From Caldithrix sp. RBG_13_44_9 (GTDB lineage Bacteria; Calditrichota; Calditrichia; RBG-13-44-9): DNA of 6,300 bases. The translations under genes and the position numbers were made by a program. The stretch is taken from the NCBI GenBank assembly GCA_001771055.1, contig MESS01000137.1, forward strand, positions 15,425 through 21,724, written 5' to 3'. Shown here piece by piece: positions 5,212 through 6,300 of this stretch. Within the stretch, counting starts at the first letter, position 1. Each line of letters begins with the position of its first letter. The notes under the pieces are model-generated. The model saw only the letters and a list, made by a program, of their open reading frames with translations. It was not told where the DNA came from and searched no databases.

Positions 5212-6288
5212 TTATGTTCTACCGCCGTCCAGAAGCTTAAGGATTAATTGGCGAAGCTGGGGAAAATTTTTCAGATCAACCGCTGAAATAGAAACATGCG
5301 GAGGAACTTCCAATCGATGCTTCACCTGCTGAATCCCTTCTTCGGCATTCTCTCCGGTATTCGCTACTCCGATGACAAATGGGAGCGAATATTCAGCTAA
5401 GAATTGCCTCAGGAAATATTTCTGATAATCCATCTCGGCCTCCTGGGCCAAATCAACGATAAATACTGTGGCAACCAGATCGCTGATGAAAGAAGCCAAC
5501 AGCTGATGAATCTGGTCATTTAACGGCAGTCCCACGAAATAGAGCTTGACCTGCTGTTCCAGGGCTACAGCGGTGATTTCAACCGAATTATTGGTTACTA
5601 ACTGACTTCCGGTAGATTTAGCAATGGATTCAATCACCGAATGCTTGACGGCTTCTGATGACCCAAGTATCAGAATTTGTCCAATTTTTTGGCCAGGATT
5701 GAATAACTTTTCATATAAGTACTCAAAATCCTCCTCTGAAAAGCGCTGACTCTCCTGGCTGTCTCTCTCGATTTCAATAATCCCCTGCTGCAAAAATTTT
5801 TCGATTATCCGGAAAGTTTTAAGAAAAGATAATGAACTGATTTTCAGCAATTTTTTCAGGGAAAGTCTCTGGTCCAGGATTTTTAAAATTGTTTTTTCAG
5901 CTTCGGAAAAATGAACTCTTTCTGCCCCGCTTCCTTTTTTCAACATGGGATTATTCTCACCGCATTTCTGTAGAAATTCCTTCCAGAGTTTTTGCTGATA
6001 CTGAAATTCAAGCAGATGTACCCGGGTAGAAGCTTCAAAAAGTGCAGCTGATTTTGAGTCGGAAAAATATTTCAGAAAAATTTCACCTCGTTGATGCTGC
6101 AGAATGTCCAGCACCGCAGCTGTTCCCTCCGCACCCGGACTGCTGGCGGCTTCGATGAAGCCCTGCTGTAAATACAGCTTGGCAGACCAATCATTATCCA
6201 CAATTTTACAGGAGAGGCTCTTTTTTTCCAGCAGGCAGCTTTGAATCAGTTCCGGGATAGCTAAGTCCCGTAAACTCTTTTTAGTCAT
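5212..6288 (-). CDS. DUF4388 / winged-helix / degenerate GTPase-like protein
   Basis: The product is 358 aa from the ATG at 6288. The frame stays open to the window edge, with a TTG at 6297, so the true start could be further upstream. The N-terminal domain looks complete, which favours the ATG. Residues about 4-85 are DUF4388-like (LAIPELIQS, then SAKLYLQQGFIEAASS). Residues about 125-178 fit a winged helix (SEAEKTILKILDQ...LLKISSLS...FLQQGIIEI). Residues about 203-357 follow the strand order of MglA/COG2229-type GTPases, but the motifs are damaged. The P-loop is GSSEAVKHS (209-217; Val for the second Gly, His before Ser). VGLPLNDQ stands at the G3 position. VANTGE (308-313) stands where NKxD belongs. 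ISA (334-336) resembles G5. Nucleotide binding is therefore doubtful. It is the first visible gene of the operon. Confidence 0.88.
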   Translation of the reverse strand: MTKKSLRDLAIPELIQSCLLEKKSLSCKIVDNDWSAKLYLQQGFIEAASSPGAEGTAAVLDILQHQRGEIFLKYFSDSKSAALFEASTRVHLLEFQYQQKLWKEFLQKCGENNPMLKKGSGAERVHFSEAEKTILKILDQRLSLKKLLKISSLSFLKTFRIIEKFLQQGIIEIERDSQESQRFSEEDFEYLYEKLFNPGQKIGQILILGSSEAVKHSVIESIAKSTGSQLVTNNSVEITAVALEQQVKLYFVGLPLNDQIHQLLASFISDLVATVFIVDLAQEAEMDYQKYFLRQFLAEYSLPFVIGVANTGENAEEGIQQVKHRLEVPPHVSISAVDLKNFPQLRQLILKLLDGGRT

Positions 6289-6300
6289 TTTGTTCAAATA

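Overview
The window is moderately AT-rich bacterial DNA. Every gene I can support lies on the minus strand: two tRNA genes, one large secreted beta-propeller protein, and a three-gene cytoplasmic cluster at the right edge. The secreted protein ends in a YPNPFNP-type C-terminal sorting/FlgD-like domain. The cluster is built on DUF4388 (PatA-N-like) domains. Together these point to the Fibrobacteres-Chlorobi-Bacteroidetes (FCB) superphylum or a related candidate phylum (KSB1, Zixibacteria, Cloacimonadota, Calditrichota or Marinimicrobia type). This placement is inferred from domain content and no species can be named.

Layout from left to right. Positions 1-243 hold no gene. A tRNA-Arg(UCG) lies at 244-317. 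A 521-base gene-free stretch (318-838) holds a non-coding, MITE-like inverted-repeat element at 445-595 with a strong internal palindrome, plus patches of short drifting word repeats. The secreted LVIVD-repeat protein occupies 839-2965. The gap 2978-3412 holds its probable promoter, three perfect hairpins and more drifting-word or low-complexity DNA. A tRNA-Leu(UAG) with an encoded CCA end lies at 3413-3499, with its own plausible promoter.

From 3549 to the right edge is a tight operon read right to left: a DUF4388/winged-helix/G-domain-like protein, a receiver-like/DUF4388 protein, and a small protein that may also be a decayed G domain. The second and third genes overlap by 4 bases. The receiver-like domain lacks the phospho-acceptor Asp and the conserved Lys. 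The G-domain-like region has damaged nucleotide-binding motifs. The set looks like a relative of MglA/Roadblock/DUF4388 small-GTPase signalling modules whose switching residues have been lost. Its input, output and biological role cannot be read from the sequence.
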